From Fictibacillus gelatini DSM 15865 (GTDB lineage: Bacteria; Bacillota; Bacilli; Bacillales; Fictibacillaceae): 57,160 nucleotides of DNA. Each line of letters starts with the position of its first letter. Position 1 is the first letter of the stretch. Shown one piece after another: positions 37,280 through 49,549 of this stretch. The stretch spans positions 1-57,160 of the forward strand of contig NZ_AUMP01000030.1 in NCBI RefSeq assembly GCF_000430745.1, written 5' to 3'. The notes under the pieces are model-generated. The model did no database searches. It was not told where the DNA came from and saw only the letters and a list, made by a program, of their open reading frames with translations. Both the position numbers and the translations under genes were made by a program.

Positions 37280-38662
37280 TTAACGTTCTTGTTGTTTTTC
37301 TTTTAATTTTACAGCATAATTTTCCTTTGTCGTTTGCCTTGCGCGGGCAATTGCCAGCGACTCATCGGGAACGTCGTTTGTCACGGTAGAGCCGGCTGCG
37401 ACATAGGCATTTTTGCCAACGGTAACAGGCGCGATAAGATTGGAGTTACAGCCGATAAAGGCACCGTCTTCTACTTTCGTTTTATATTTATTGACACCAT
37501 CATAATTTACCGTAATTGAGCCGCAACCAAGATTCACATCTTTTCCGATTTCGGCATCGCCAATATAGCTTAAATGAGAGGCCTTGCTTCCACTGGCCAT
37601 TGTTGACTTTTTCACTTCAACAAAGTTCCCTATTTTCACTTTTTCACTAATTGTAGATAACGGACGAATGTGAGCAAATGGCCCAATTGTTGCAAAGTGC
37701 TCGATTGTACTATCATGAACGACGGATTGGCGAATGACATTTCCATTTCCGATCGTGCTATCTTTAATTTCTGTGTTTGGTCCAATACTATTATTCTCGC
37801 CTATTTCAGATTTTCCTGAAATAATGGTTCCCGGATAAAGGACCGTATCACGTCCAATGACGCTATCCGCGGAAATATACGTATGATCCGGATCAATGAT
37901 CGTTACGCCATTTCTCATATGTTTTTCGTTAATGCGTTTTCTCATTAAACTTTCGGCTTTAGAAAGCGCAACCCGATCATTCACACCAAGTGCTTCTTCA
38001 AATGAAGCTGCCTGGCAAGCGGTTACAATCTCTCCCTTTTTCCGGATAATCTCGATCACGTCAGGCAAATAATATTCGCCTTGCGCATTATTATTATTAA
38101 CTTCTTTCAAAGCCTCAAATAATGTTCTATTGTCAAAGCAAAAGACGCCTGTATTGATTTCTTGCACTGCCTTTTCCTCAGCACTCGCATCTTTTTGTTC
38201 GACGATTCGTTCTAAATTGCCGATAGCGTCCCGAATGATCCTTCCATAACCGGTCGGATCTTCTGCCTTTGCCGTTAAAACGGTTACTTTCGCTTTTGCC
38301 TTTTCATGTTCTTCCATCAACTTTCTAATCGTTTCCGCCTGAATAAGCGGTGAATCCCCGCATACAACAAGCGTAAGCCCTTCAGAAGAACCGATTTCGC
38401 TTTCTGCTTGCATGACAGCATGAGCCGTTCCAAGCTGCTTCTCTTGCAATACGAAAGTAGTGTTTCCACTTAACGACTCTTTCACTTTCTCTGCCCCATG
38501 TCCAATAACCGTCACAATTTTGGTGACTTCCAATTCATTTAATTGGTCAATGACATGTTGAACCATCGGTTTGCCGCAAACCGGATGAAGCACTTTATAT
38601 AGACTGGATTTCATTCTTGTCCCTTGACCTGCAGCCAATACAACTGCATATCGATTTATCAT
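37280..38662 (-). CDS. glmU: Bifunctional UDP-N-acetylglucosamine pyrophosphorylase/glucosamine-1-phosphate acetyltransferase
   Basis: Catalyses the last two steps to UDP-GlcNAc, the precursor for peptidoglycan and teichoic acids. The 460-residue protein has an N-terminal uridyltransferase (1-230) with [11 protein letters not shown] (10-20) and VCGDSPLI (about 100), and a C-terminal left-handed beta helix (about 255-440) made of hexapeptide repeats such as IGNFVE and [15 protein letters not shown]. The ATG follows GGAGG. Confidence 0.98.
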   Translation of the reverse strand: MINRYAVVLAAGQGTRMKSSLYKVLHPVCGKPMVQHVIDQLNELEVTKIVTVIGHGAEKVKESLSGNTTFVLQEKQLGTAHAVMQAESEIGSSEGLTLVVCGDSPLIQAETIRKLMEEHEKAKAKVTVLTAKAEDPTGYGRIIRDAIGNLERIVEQKDASAEEKAVQEINTGVFCFDNRTLFEALKEVNNNNAQGEYYLPDVIEIIRKKGEIVTACQAASFEEALGVNDRVALSKAESLMRKRINEKHMRNGVTIIDPDHTYISADSVIGRDTVLYPGTIISGKSEIGENNSIGPNTEIKDSTIGNGNVIRQSVVHDSTIEHFATIGPFAHIRPLSTISEKVKIGNFVEVKKSTMASGSKASHLSYIGDAEIGKDVNLGCGSITVNYDGVNKYKTKVEDGAFIGCNSNLIAPVTVGKNAYVAAGSTVTNDVPDESLAIARARQTTKENYAVKLKEKQQER

Positions 38663-38783
38663 TATGAACCTCCACTTTGGTAATCTCCTTTTATTCCACT
38701 ACGAATATATCTTATAATTACTTGCTTTTCAAGGAGTGTGAAGGATTTGTCATTCTATTGTCTAATTTTGACAAAACTAAAAA

Positions 38784-38807
38784 GAACCCCGAAAAAATAC
38801 GGAGTTC
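38784..38807 (-). terminator. spoVG terminator
   Basis: GAACCCCG pairs with CGGAGTTC (one wobble), followed on the minus strand by TTTTTAG. It lies about 20 bp after the spoVG stop. Confidence 0.75.
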
Positions 38808-38825
38808 CATGAATTTTCTATTTTT

Positions 38826-39116
38826 TTACGATGCGCCTGCTTCTTCAAACGCAGATTCAATTTCACCCATTCGGTGATATTCGGTTAGCACCGCATCTTG
38901 AATTTTTTCGCGTGTGCTTGAAGTAATGGGGTGGGCAATATCACGAAATTCTCCATCCGGCGTCCTTTTGCTTGGCATCGCAACGAACATTCCGTTGTTT
39001 CCATCGATCACCCGAATATCATGAATTACAAATTCATGATCAATTGTAATGGATGCAATTGCTTTCATACGTCCTTCTGTATTGACGCGTCGTAATCTAA
39101 CGTCAGTCACTTCCAT
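38826..39116 (-). CDS. spoVG: SpoVG, site-specific nucleic-acid-binding regulator
   Basis: A 96-residue protein that binds DNA and RNA, affects sporulation, septation and virulence gene control in Firmicutes. The family sequence [19 protein letters not shown] and the motif [19 protein letters not shown] (about 47-65) are intact; the C-terminal helix ends EEAGAS. GGTGGTG precedes the ATG. Upstream lie a probable SigH promoter and A/T runs of the type bound by AbrB at B. subtilis spoVG. Confidence 0.97.
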   Translation of the reverse strand: MEVTDVRLRRVNTEGRMKAIASITIDHEFVIHDIRVIDGNNGMFVAMPSKRTPDGEFRDIAHPITSSTREKIQDAVLTEYHRMGEIESAFEEAGAS

Positions 39117-39159
39117 TTTAAAACACCACCTTTTTCCATAAATAAGAACGTATTACATC

Positions 39160-39215
39160 ATTTCTCCATTTAATCGCAGAATCCTTCTTCAAAACAAAAA
39201 ATTTTTTAAAAATTA
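39160..39215 (-). promoter_or_regulatory. Probable SigH promoter and A/T block of spoVG
   Basis: The minus strand reads AGGATT (39180-39185), 13 bp, then GAGAAAT (39160-39166), resembling the SigH pattern AGGAwww-N11-13-GAAT and the known B. subtilis spoVG promoter. Immediately upstream is an AAAAAATTTTTTG tract (about 39197-39212), the kind of A/T block AbrB binds at spoVG. The -10 match is only fair. Confidence 0.55.
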
Positions 39216-39228
39216 TGCAAAAAAGAAA

Positions 39229-39413
39229 AGCGCAAGCACCCCGCTTAGCCCCGACAGCTGCTTGCGCCTCATCCTCACTGTCTCTTTTTCTACACGAGAA
39301 GCACAGAAGCCTGTAGCACACGAGACAACTCGAAGCTTATTCGTGAAGTAGATGCTCGTGGCTGCCGCCTTAGGGAAGCAGACCGAAACTCGAAGGGCCG
39401 GGCTGCTTGCGCT
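39229..39413. repeat. MITE-like extragenic element with terminal inverted repeats
   Basis: The left end AGCGCAAGCACCCCG and the inverted right end AGCGCAAGCAGCCCG match at 14 of 15 positions over a 185-bp span. An internal copy GCTGCTTGCGC (39258-39267) pairs with the left end to make a further hairpin. The segment is clearly richer in G+C than the flanking A+T-rich intergenic DNA. It sits upstream of the spoVG promoter and just after the ridA terminator, filling most of the gene-free stretch 39117-39459. Short frames inside it look non-coding. Confidence 0.75.
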
Positions 39414-39426
39414 GGACAAAAAAGAA

Positions 39427-39452
39427 AAAACACTGTTTAAAACAGTGTTTTT
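39427..39452 (-). terminator. ridA terminator
   Basis: A palindrome AACACTGTTT/AAACAGTGTT with T-rich flanks on the minus strand, 8 bp after the ridA stop. It would work in both directions. Confidence 0.85.
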
Positions 39453-39459
39453 TCTTTTT

Positions 39460-39834
39460 TTATTTTACAAGTGCAATGACTTCGATTTCGATTTGGACAT
39501 CCTTTGGCAGTCTTGCCACTTCTACGCAGGAGCGGGCCGGTTTATGGTCACTGAAATATTGGCCGTACACATCATTAATTAACCCAAAGTCGTCCATATT
39601 TTTTATAAAAACCGTTGTTTTAACGACTTGATCTAAAGAAGAACCCGCTTCTTCCAATACCGCTTTTAAATTGGCAAATACCTGGTGGGTTTGAGCGACA
39701 ATATCTCCTTCTACGAGCGTTCCATCCGGCTTCAAAGGAATTTGCCCTGAACTGTAAAAGACGTTATTAACGATCATTCCTTGAGAATATGGACCAATTG
39801 CAGCTGGCGCGTTAGATGTTTCAACCTTTTTCAT
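39460..39834 (-). CDS. ridA: 2-iminobutanoate/2-iminopropanoate deaminase (RidA, YabJ)
   Basis: Hydrolyses reactive enamine/imine intermediates made by PLP enzymes. The 124-residue YjgF/RidA protein has [13 protein letters not shown] (about 12-24), FYSSGQIPL (about 27), [11 protein letters not shown] (about 66), and [19 protein letters not shown] (about 102-120) with the substrate-binding arginine at 102. Its ATG overlaps the purR stop (ATGA), as in B. subtilis purR-yabJ. Confidence 0.96.
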   Translation of the reverse strand: MKKVETSNAPAAIGPYSQGMIVNNVFYSSGQIPLKPDGTLVEGDIVAQTHQVFANLKAVLEEAGSSLDQVVKTTVFIKNMDDFGLINDVYGQYFSDHKPARSCVEVARLPKDVQIEIEVIALVK

Positions 39835-40670
39835 TTCTGTTCCTCCTCAAATTGATTAAAATAATTTCCCGTTTCGACTTCAATCCGCTTTTCTTTTTCA
39901 TCTACTTTCGCCAAACGGGTAATGGAAACATAATCATCCACAAGGCGTTCGGATACATCTTCAGCTTCAACAAGCACGCCGATACCCGCTACATGTGCCT
40001 GAAACTCATTAAGAAGGCTAATCATCCCTTTAATGGTGCCTCCTGCTTTCATAAAATCGTCAATAATGAGCACATTTGCATCTTTTTGAATGCTTCGCCT
40101 TGCCAGAGCCATCGTTTGGATTCGCTTTGTCGAGCCGGATACATAATTAATGCTGACGGTTGATCCTTCGGTTACTCTGCTGTTGCTTCTTACAATTACA
40201 ACCGGTACATTCAATAAAGAGGCAACTGAATAAGCTAAAGGAATCCCTTTTGTAGCAATCGTCATGACCACATCAATTTTCTTGCCCGCAAAAACGGAGG
40301 CAAACAAAGCCCCGACTTGGTTTACCAGCCTCGGATTACCGATGATGTCAGTAACATATAAATAGCCGCCAGGCAAAATTCGGCTCGGATCTTCAAGCAA
40401 GGTAATCAACTCATGAATAATCGTTGTCGCTTCTTTTTTGGACATGGAGGGAATATATTTCACGCCTCCGGCAGCCCCCGGAATCGTTACGATGGTGCCA
40501 ATCCCTTGCCATTCAAAATTTTCTTTAATAATCGCCAAATCTTCACTTATGGACGACTTTGCCGACCCATACCGTTCAACAAAAAAAGTTAATGGAATTA
40601 ATTGCTGTGGATGGTGCAGTAAATAGGTTGTTAAATCGACCATTCTGCCGCTTCGTTTTAACTTCATCAC
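39831..40670 (-). CDS. purR: Purine operon repressor PurR
   Basis: Represses purine synthesis genes; PRPP or, in other species, ppGpp modulates it. The 279-residue protein has an N-terminal winged helix (about 1-74) and a C-terminal phosphoribosyltransferase-like domain with the PRPP loop [17 protein letters not shown] (about 200-216). Two inverted PurBoxes overlap its own promoter (40681-40731), so autorepression is likely. It is co-translated with ridA. Confidence 0.97.
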   Translation of the reverse strand: MMKLKRSGRMVDLTTYLLHHPQQLIPLTFFVERYGSAKSSISEDLAIIKENFEWQGIGTIVTIPGAAGGVKYIPSMSKKEATTIIHELITLLEDPSRILPGGYLYVTDIIGNPRLVNQVGALFASVFAGKKIDVVMTIATKGIPLAYSVASLLNVPVVIVRSNSRVTEGSTVSINYVSGSTKRIQTMALARRSIQKDANVLIIDDFMKAGGTIKGMISLLNEFQAHVAGIGVLVEAEDVSERLVDDYVSITRLAKVDEKEKRIEVETGNYFNQFEEEQK

Positions 40671-40680
40671 GACCCTCCAA

Positions 40681-40731
40681 AAAACCGAATGATTTGAAGT
40701 TAATATACCATTTTTATACGGTTTTAAGCAA
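40681..40731 (-). promoter_or_regulatory. purR promoter with two PurBoxes
   Basis: The -35 is TTGCTT (40726-40731), the -10 TATATT (40702-40707), spacer 18 bp. PurBox-like sequences AAAACCGAATGATT (plus strand, 40681-40694) and AAAACCGTATAAAA (minus strand, 40712-40725) are inverted and 17 bp apart, the geometry known for B. subtilis PurR sites. The first has the perfect CCGAA core; the second has a changed core (CCGTA). Confidence 0.85.
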
Positions 40732-40772
40732 TAGCTCGATAGTGCATTTACATTTGCAGCTAAAAACGCGGC

Positions 40773-41642
40773 TCACTCCCGGTCGCCTAATAAACGAACG
40801 GCATACACTTCATTACAAAATCCCCTGAGCCCGTTATACACTCTGTTCACTCTTGATTCATGCTGGAATAAACCAAAAACCGTCGGTCCGCTTCCGCTCA
40901 TGAGCACGCCGTCTGCTCCCAGGCGCATCATTTGCTCTTTTATTTGCCGAACTTCCGGGTAATTAGGCAATGTGACACTTTCAAGCACATTTCCAAGATT
41001 GTCGCAAATCCCTTTATAATCCTGGCGGTTAATCGCGTCAACCATGCTTTTGACGTTCGGATGCTTAATCTTTTTCACGTTTAACTTTCGATATACTTCA
41101 GCGGTCGACACGCCGATTGGCGGTTTAGCAAGGAGCACCCAGCAGGCCGGAGGTGTTTTAATATGTTCGATGATTTCTCCTCGTCCTCTGGCGATGGCTG
41201 TTCCTCCATAAACGGCAAATGAAACGTCGGATCCAATTTTAGCGCCAAGTTCTGCAAGTTGATCAATGGATAGACCGAGCCCCCAAATTTCGTTTAATCC
41301 CTTAAGCGTTGCTGCAGCGTCACTGCTCCCTCCAGCAAGGCCTGCTGCGACCGGGATGTTTTTTGTAATATGTATGAGAACCCCTTCTTTGACGTTGTAC
41401 ATTTCTTTTAAAAGCGATGCCGCTTGATAAGCAAGATTGCGTGCATCAAGAGGGACAAACCCACCCGTTGACTCAATGACAATCTTATTTTCCTTAAGCA
41501 ACGTCAGCTCGATCCTGTCGGCCAAATCTACCGTTGTCATAACCATTTCTACTTCATGATACCCGTCCTCACGCTTTCCCAATACATCAAGAGAAAGATT
41601 AATTTTAGCGGGTGCTTTCACCGATATCTTTTTTTCATTCAT
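40773..41642 (-). CDS. ispE: 4-diphosphocytidyl-2-C-methyl-D-erythritol kinase
   Basis: GHMP kinase of the MEP isoprenoid pathway. The 289-residue protein has [22 protein letters not shown] at the N-terminus (8-29, the substrate-binding segment) and the ATP loop [15 protein letters not shown] (about 92-106), plus the C-terminal [12 protein letters not shown] (about 247). The gene lies between sspF and purR as in B. subtilis. Confidence 0.97.
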   Translation of the reverse strand: MNEKKISVKAPAKINLSLDVLGKREDGYHEVEMVMTTVDLADRIELTLLKENKIVIESTGGFVPLDARNLAYQAASLLKEMYNVKEGVLIHITKNIPVAAGLAGGSSDAAATLKGLNEIWGLGLSIDQLAELGAKIGSDVSFAVYGGTAIARGRGEIIEHIKTPPACWVLLAKPPIGVSTAEVYRKLNVKKIKHPNVKSMVDAINRQDYKGICDNLGNVLESVTLPNYPEVRQIKEQMMRLGADGVLMSGSGPTVFGLFQHESRVNRVYNGLRGFCNEVYAVRLLGDRE

Positions 41643-41707
41643 GCAAACTTCCCCTACTATAAATTAAGCTAAAGCTATCATATCATATAAAAACAAAAAC
41701 AAGAAAA

Positions 41708-41729
41708 CCGGAGCTATAAAGAGCTCCGG
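41708..41729 (-). terminator. sspF terminator
   Basis: CCGGAGCT pairs perfectly with AGCTCCGG, followed on the minus strand by TTTTCTTG. It lies 11 bp after the sspF stop. Confidence 0.85.
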
Positions 41730-41740
41730 GATCTCGCATA

Positions 41741-41917
41741 TTATTTATTCTGGGCAAGGTTTTTCTCAGCAATTTCAATTGCCCGCTTCACCATGTTTCC
41801 CGCATCTTTGGCGCGTATGCCTCCCCAACCTTCCTTTTGGACGGTATCATAAAACCCGAGTTCCTTTGCCAATTCAACTTTGAATTTTTCGGACATAATG
41901 CCTCTTCGTCTTCCCAT
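41741..41917 (-). CDS. sspF: Small acid-soluble spore protein, alpha/beta type (SspF)
   Basis: DNA-protecting SASP made in the forespore. 58 residues from the ATG at 41917 ([13 protein letters not shown]), preceded by GGGGG; the frame extends 6 codons further. It has the alpha/beta SASP features: [16 protein letters not shown] (about 11-26) with the GPR protease-type site region nearby, and [20 protein letters not shown] (about 33-52). The SigG promoter (41951-41979) fits forespore expression. Confidence 0.95.
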   Translation of the reverse strand: MGRRRGIMSEKFKVELAKELGFYDTVQKEGWGGIRAKDAGNMVKRAIEIAEKNLAQNK

Positions 41918-41950
41918 GATGCAAACCCCCTTCACAATATGCGATACATA

Positions 41951-41979
41951 TAGTATGAGCCAGGCGGCTAACGTTATGT
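41951..41979 (-). promoter_or_regulatory. SigG promoter of sspF
   Basis: The minus strand reads ACATA (41975-41979), 17 bp, then CATACTA (41951-41957). The SigG consensus is GMATR-N18-CATWMTA; the -10 is perfect and the -35 has one mismatch. About 35 bp upstream of the start codon. Confidence 0.8.
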
Positions 41980-42064
41980 AAAATTGGAAACGGCAAATGG
42001 AGAAATATCCGATTCCTGATCTTGCAGTGGTTTGGAAAGGATCTTTTTCAAACCAATAAAAAAA

Positions 42065-42087
42065 GCAGTAAGATAATCTCTTACTGC
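42065..42087 (-). terminator. veg terminator
   Basis: GCAGTAAGA pairs perfectly with TCTTACTGC around a 5-base loop, then TTTTTTT on the minus strand. It begins 4 bp after the veg stop. Confidence 0.92.
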
Positions 42088-42090
42088 CCT

Positions 42091-42345
42091 TTAAACCACC
42101 TGGTTGGTATCATCTAAAAAAGTTAACTCAACCGTTTCCGTTAATACATCTGCATAGCTGTAGGAAACTCGTTCAAAAGCATTGGTGTCCTGATCCAGTT
42201 TGATAATAAATACGGCTGGGTACGTTTCTTCCAGCGTGCCAAGACGTTCAATCGTTTTACGACGGCCACCGTTTGCACGTAATGAAAGTCGTTTACCCAC
42301 GTTGGACTCTAAAACACGTTTTATGTCCACGATCGTTTTACCCAT
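42091..42345 (-). CDS. veg: Veg protein (DUF1021)
   Basis: An 84-residue beta-rich protein; in B. subtilis Veg promotes biofilm formation by interfering with SinR. The family core [36 protein letters not shown] starts near residue 15 and is intact. The expression level is predicted to be very high from two tandem perfect-hexamer SigA promoters upstream. The exact molecular action is not established. Confidence 0.95.
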   Translation of the reverse strand: MGKTIVDIKRVLESNVGKRLSLRANGGRRKTIERLGTLEETYPAVFIIKLDQDTNAFERVSYSYADVLTETVELTFLDDTNQVV

Positions 42346-42369
42346 ATCGGCTCCACCTCACTAAGACAA

Positions 42370-42399
42370 ATTATAACATGAATCGATATATTTTGTCAA
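42370..42399 (-). promoter_or_regulatory. veg promoter, proximal (perfect hexamers)
   Basis: TTGACA (42394-42399), 18-bp spacer, TATAAT (42370-42375) on the minus strand. Both hexamers are perfect SigA consensus. The TSS would be about 20 bp upstream of the veg start codon region. Confidence 0.92.
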
Positions 42400-42411
42400 A
42401 ATAAAATTTAA

Positions 42412-42441
42412 ATTATATCAGCGACAAACGTAAACTGTCAA
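42412..42441 (-). promoter_or_regulatory. veg promoter, distal (perfect hexamers)
   Basis: TTGACA (42436-42441), 18-bp spacer, TATAAT (42412-42417) on the minus strand, 42 bp upstream of the proximal promoter. Two perfect promoters in series suggest very strong vegetative transcription, in line with the strong veg promoter of B. subtilis. Confidence 0.92.
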
Positions 42442-42497
42442 TGATAAAAAATTATTTGTTCCACTTTAGTATGTAACAACTTTACAAAATTATGTAA

Positions 42498-42527
42498 AAA
42501 TCCATCCAATTAATGTTGGATGGATTT
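42498..42527 (-). terminator. yabG terminator
   Basis: AAATCCATCCAA pairs perfectly with TTGGATGGATTT, overlapping the yabG stop codon and followed by TTTTAC on the minus strand. Confidence 0.8.
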
Positions 42528-43398
42528 AATAATCGACATAATTTTTAATTGGCATTCCCGTTCGTAAAAAGCCCGTCGTTTCGACTCCGCCCAATCCTTC
42601 CCGGCCTGTCAGCGTGTTGCGAAGAACATCCATGACATTGATCCGGTCCATAAACGACGTTAAGCTTATTTTAGAAACAACGTATACAGGATCTAGCGCA
42701 TGAATATTGATTCTAGCAGGAGAACTAGCAAAATTCGCCCCTGCTTTGATTAACGATTCGAAATGGGATTGGCAGGCGCCTGCAAAGATGACTAAATGAT
42801 CAAGATGCGGATTGTTCCTTCGTATTTCGCGAACCGTCCGAACAAAAAACTTCGTATGCCGGTATGCGTTAATATCTGACATCAGCCCTTTGCTCTTTAA
42901 ATAAGCATCATGGCCGGTAATCACCAGAATATCCGGGCGCACTTCATCCAATAAAAAAGGGACACGCTCAGGCATTTCCGGTTCTTTCATATGAATGCCG
43001 TAAACCGGAACACCAAATCGCTTATAAAGATCCAAACATTTATTTAAATATAACGGATCTCCATCAACATGGAGCACACGCCCCGGGAGCTCAAAATAGG
43101 ATTGATCGTATTCATACCCATTTGTCGATAGGTATTCCCGTTTTTGCCTGAGCAAAAAACAATCCTGGCGAAATAATTTATATGAAGATTCCACTTTTTC
43201 CTGTGCCGCTTTCCGTAATTCATCTTGCTGTCTTGCGTTCATTTGCACTAAATCTTCAACAGGGGCATCTGCCAAAAGACGCATTTCTTCCCCGGCGAGC
43301 TCCGCGATTGTTTTATCTTCATTAAAGCCAATGATTCGAAAAAGCAAATCGCATTTATAAGAAGTTCTTGCAACAATGGCTCCAATTTCAAGTTTCAT
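42526..43398 (-). CDS. yabG: Sporulation-specific protease YabG
   Basis: Coat-associated cysteine-type protease (peptidase family U57) that processes spore coat proteins such as SpoIVA and SafA in B. subtilis. The 290-residue protein is complete: LLDEVRPDILVITGHDAY (about 150-167) and IFAGACQSHFESLIKAGANFASSPARINIHALDP (about 213-246) hold the likely catalytic His and Cys. Expected to be SigK-dependent; I could not define its promoter. Followed by a strong terminator. Confidence 0.93.
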   Translation of the reverse strand: MKLEIGAIVARTSYKCDLLFRIIGFNEDKTIAELAGEEMRLLADAPVEDLVQMNARQQDELRKAAQEKVESSYKLFRQDCFLLRQKREYLSTNGYEYDQSYFELPGRVLHVDGDPLYLNKCLDLYKRFGVPVYGIHMKEPEMPERVPFLLDEVRPDILVITGHDAYLKSKGLMSDINAYRHTKFFVRTVREIRRNNPHLDHLVIFAGACQSHFESLIKAGANFASSPARINIHALDPVYVVSKISLTSFMDRINVMDVLRNTLTGREGLGGVETTGFLRTGMPIKNYVDY

Positions 43399-43479
43399 TT
43401 TACTCCCCCTATTGCAAGTATTCGTCTCAATGGATTCTTTATCTTTAAAAGATATGAAGCAAAGGGGAGAAACATGATA

Positions 43480-44909
<1,430 letters not shown>

Positions 44910-45004
44910 TTTTTCCTCCAAAAATAGTGAAACCTTTTGTCTTGTTTTGACGTCTAAAAGTTAGTATAACCTAAACAGCAGCTAAACGGCTCGCAAAATA
45001 AAAA

Positions 45005-45029
45005 GTACAGAGGAATAAGTCCCCTGTAC
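45005..45029 (-). terminator. yabE terminator
   Basis: GTACAGAGGA pairs with TCCCCTGTAC (one mismatch), followed by TTTTTATTTT on the minus strand. It lies 5 bp after the yabE stop. Confidence 0.85.
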
Positions 45030-45034
45030 AATCA

Positions 45035-46240
45035 TTAATCGATAATTTTTATTTTGACTGTCCGACGTCCCCACTGGTTGGCTTTTGCGTTGGAAGAAAC
45101 AAATACATCGATTCTCTTCCCGTGAATGGCTCCGCCCGTATCGGACGCGATAGCATAGCCGTAGCCTTCTACATATACTTTACTTCCAAGCGGGATAAGC
45201 CCGGGATCGACGGCAATAACCTTCGCATTTGGATTGGCTTTTAAATTAAAGCCTGTTGACGTTCTCCCTGAACAGCCAGCACAATTGGCGGTATATGCGG
45301 TACTTTCAACATAAAACTCCCGGCCGGAAGATGCATGCGATTTTCCACGTGAAACAACCGGTAAATCGCGGCTCTCTTTTGTTCCGACAGCAATAACTTT
45401 ATCTTTACTGTCTGAAAGCTTTTTCTTTTTCACAAGCTTTCGGGAAACTTCTTTCCCGTTTTCAAGTACGACCTCATAACGCTTTGCCACCCGGCCTTTT
45501 TTGCCGGACCTCACGACTTTTTTGTTTCCTTTCGTTAAGGAATGGTCTTTCTTCGTGACCGTATCGAAAGGCAAATCTTCTTCCACTACATCGATGACCT
45601 TTTCTACTTTGATGACATTTACCTTCATGTCGTCTTTTAATGACGAATTCATGCCAGGCTTTACTTTATCTAGATCTCCTACTTTTACATTTTGTTGTTT
45701 CAAAAAGTCAGCGACCGTAGTCGAAGTGGTCCAAACTTGTTTCGCTTTTTTCCCGCCGACGGATAATTGAATGGAGTACGCAGGCTTTAGGGTAATGGTT
45801 TGCCCATTGGCAATAGCCGTGTTTAATCCGGGCGAAATTTGGTCATGTTGGTTGAGATCCAAATCAGTTTCCTTTAAAAAATCTTCAACCGTTTTTTTCG
45901 TCGTCCAATATGTTTTTTCTTTATCATTGATTTTAAGATGAACTTCTTTAGCAGGAATGTACGTCACCTTTAAATTATCTTTGACACGCGTGTTTAATCC
46001 AGGCTTTAGAACATCATGTTTGTCGACATGAATGTCGTTTTCTTGAAGCAATTCCTTTACACGATCGGCGTGCGAACGTACCTTATGCTCTTTCCCATCA
46101 ACGATAATGGTCACATCGTTTTTCGTAGTTTCATAGCTTACAAATCCTGTTGTTATCCCTAACACCATACATGCTGCAGTCGACATAAGTAACTTTTTTC
46201 GCACATACCGTGAAAAAACCCCCCTTATGTTGCTGAACAT
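45035..46240 (-). CDS. yabE: Cell-wall protein YabE: DUF348 repeats, G5 and 3D domains
   Basis: A 401-residue exported cell-wall protein related to Rpf/resuscitation factors. Membrane or signal segment at about 16-35 (KKLLMSTAACMVLGITTGF); three DUF348 repeats (about 40-85, 97-140, 153-200); a G5 domain (about 205-285); and a C-terminal 3D (double-psi) domain (about 305-401) with ASDTGGAIHGKRIDVF supplying three aspartates. Probably a lytic transglycosylase-type hydrolase. In B. subtilis yabE is opposed by an antisense RNA from SigX/SigM promoters; nothing obvious is seen here. Confidence 0.93.
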   Translation of the reverse strand: MFSNIRGVFSRYVRKKLLMSTAACMVLGITTGFVSYETTKNDVTIIVDGKEHKVRSHADRVKELLQENDIHVDKHDVLKPGLNTRVKDNLKVTYIPAKEVHLKINDKEKTYWTTKKTVEDFLKETDLDLNQHDQISPGLNTAIANGQTITLKPAYSIQLSVGGKKAKQVWTTSTTVADFLKQQNVKVGDLDKVKPGMNSSLKDDMKVNVIKVEKVIDVVEEDLPFDTVTKKDHSLTKGNKKVVRSGKKGRVAKRYEVVLENGKEVSRKLVKKKKLSDSKDKVIAVGTKESRDLPVVSRGKSHASSGREFYVESTAYTANCAGCSGRTSTGFNLKANPNAKVIAVDPGLIPLGSKVYVEGYGYAIASDTGGAIHGKRIDVFVSSNAKANQWGRRTVKIKIID

Positions 46241-46332
46241 ATGATCAATCCCCCTTATAGAATAAATGTAGTTGCTTTTTTCGGATCCCCCCTTCCTTCT
46301 TTTTGGATTTGAATAAAAAATAGGAATACCTT

Positions 46333-47100
46333 TTATCGAGTAATGCCGAATAACCGTTTGGCGTTTTCGGATGTTTTTTCAATTAATTGTTCTACCGGCA
46401 TTTCTTTCAACTCAGCCAGCGCTTCTGCTACATACTTCACGTAAGACGGCTCATTTCGCTTTCCGCGAAAAGGATGCGGGCTTAAATACGGACAATCGGT
46501 TTCGATCAATAAGCGGTCGATAGGTACTTCTTTTGCTACTTCTTTCGGTTTTTTCGCATTTTTAAAAGTAACCGGCCCTCCGAAAGAAATATAAAAGTTC
46601 ATGTCCATGCATTCTTTCGCCACTTCCAGGCTGCCGCTGAAACAATGCATGATTCCGCCGACTTCCTTTGCTCCTTCTTCCCGCAAAATATCAACGACAT
46701 CTTTTGTTGCCTCACGATTATGTATAATAATTGGCAAGTTGACTTTTTTTGCGAGCCGTATTTGACGGCGAAAAACTTCTTTTTGAACTTCTTTCGGTGA
46801 TTTATCCCAATGGTAGTCAAGTCCCATTTCTCCAAGCGCAACCACTTTCGGATGGCTCGCTAATTCTTCAATCCAATTTAAATCCTCATCACGCATATCG
46901 ATCGCATCAACAGGATGCCAGCCTACAGCCGCATAAATAAAATCATAATTCTCAGCCAGCTTGATTGCTCCATGAATCGTTTCCGTATCAAATCCGACGA
47001 CAACGATATGTTCAACGCCTTCTGCCAATGCTCTCTCAATAACTTCTTCAACGTCTTCTTGAAATTGGACTGCATTTAAATGGGCATGTGTATCAAACAT
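46333..47100 (-). CDS. tatD: TatD-family metal-dependent deoxyribonuclease (YabD)
   Basis: A TIM-barrel hydrolase of the TatD family, 255 residues. The metal ligands are visible in FDTHAHL (2-8), GEMGLDYHW (about 92-100), IIHNREA (about 126-132), MHCFSG (about 153-158) and IETDCPYLSP (about 201-210). Family members have 3'-5' exonuclease or DNA-repair roles. It is located between metG and yabE as in B. subtilis. Confidence 0.95.
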   Translation of the reverse strand: MFDTHAHLNAVQFQEDVEEVIERALAEGVEHIVVVGFDTETIHGAIKLAENYDFIYAAVGWHPVDAIDMRDEDLNWIEELASHPKVVALGEMGLDYHWDKSPKEVQKEVFRRQIRLAKKVNLPIIIHNREATKDVVDILREEGAKEVGGIMHCFSGSLEVAKECMDMNFYISFGGPVTFKNAKKPKEVAKEVPIDRLLIETDCPYLSPHPFRGKRNEPSYVKYVAEALAELKEMPVEQLIEKTSENAKRLFGITR

Positions 47101-47205
47101 GAGACTTTCCTCCTAAATATGATTAAAAGTTTAACATAGTATGATAAGCTCTTTGGTTAACAATTCAATTACACTTTCGTTACAGGGGATTTGTAATATT
47201 ACAGA

Positions 47206-47231
47206 AAAAAAGCGGGGATTCCCCGCTTTTT

Positions 47232-47233
<2 letters not shown>
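47206..47233 (-). terminator. metG terminator
   Basis: AAGCGGGG pairs with CCCCGCTT, flanked by A and T runs on both sides, right at the metG stop. Strong and bidirectional in form. Confidence 0.92.
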
Positions 47234-49233
<2,000 letters not shown>

Positions 49234-49351
49234 AGTCGTGAACTTTAACTTCAAATTGTGTAAAAAAATGTTCAATTTAGGACATAAAATACAAAAACCA
49301 TTCGAAAAAACTTTATATAAATAGTTTCATTATGCACCCATCTTCCTTCAA

Positions 49352-49381
49352 AATATACCTAAAGAGACAAATGTATGTCAA
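49352..49381 (-). promoter_or_regulatory. metG promoter (SigA)
   Basis: Minus strand TTGACA (49376-49381), 18-bp spacer, TATATT (49352-49357). The start point would give a 5' leader of about 165 nt to the metG start. Confidence 0.8.
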
Positions 49382-49403
49382 GATTAGTAAATTCTAAACA
49401 TGA

Positions 49404-49424
49404 TTTTGTCGAACTTTGTCATAA
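49404..49424 (+). promoter_or_regulatory. Pair of Spo0A-box-like sequences between metG and abrB
   Basis: TTTTGTCGAAC and TTTGTCATAA are direct repeats spaced about 11 bp, resembling 0A boxes. They lie about 25 bp upstream of the metG -35 and about 130 bp upstream of the abrB -35. The rest of the gene-free stretch 49182-49664 holds the metG leader and promoter and the abrB promoter. Confidence 0.5.
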
Positions 49425-49549
49425 TTTTAGGATTACACAATTCCCAGTGATTATTTTGAAGAGTTGTAATAATAATGAAACCAATTTTTTATTAACATTG
49501 CAGGATTAACATGTGCTTTAACCGGGTAAATAAATTACAAGCTTTTCTG

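Noticed and set aside
39118-39419. Minus-strand frames of 67 and 68 codons upstream of spoVG
   Set aside because: They lie within the MITE-like element and the spoVG promoter; no ribosome site and no family resemblance.
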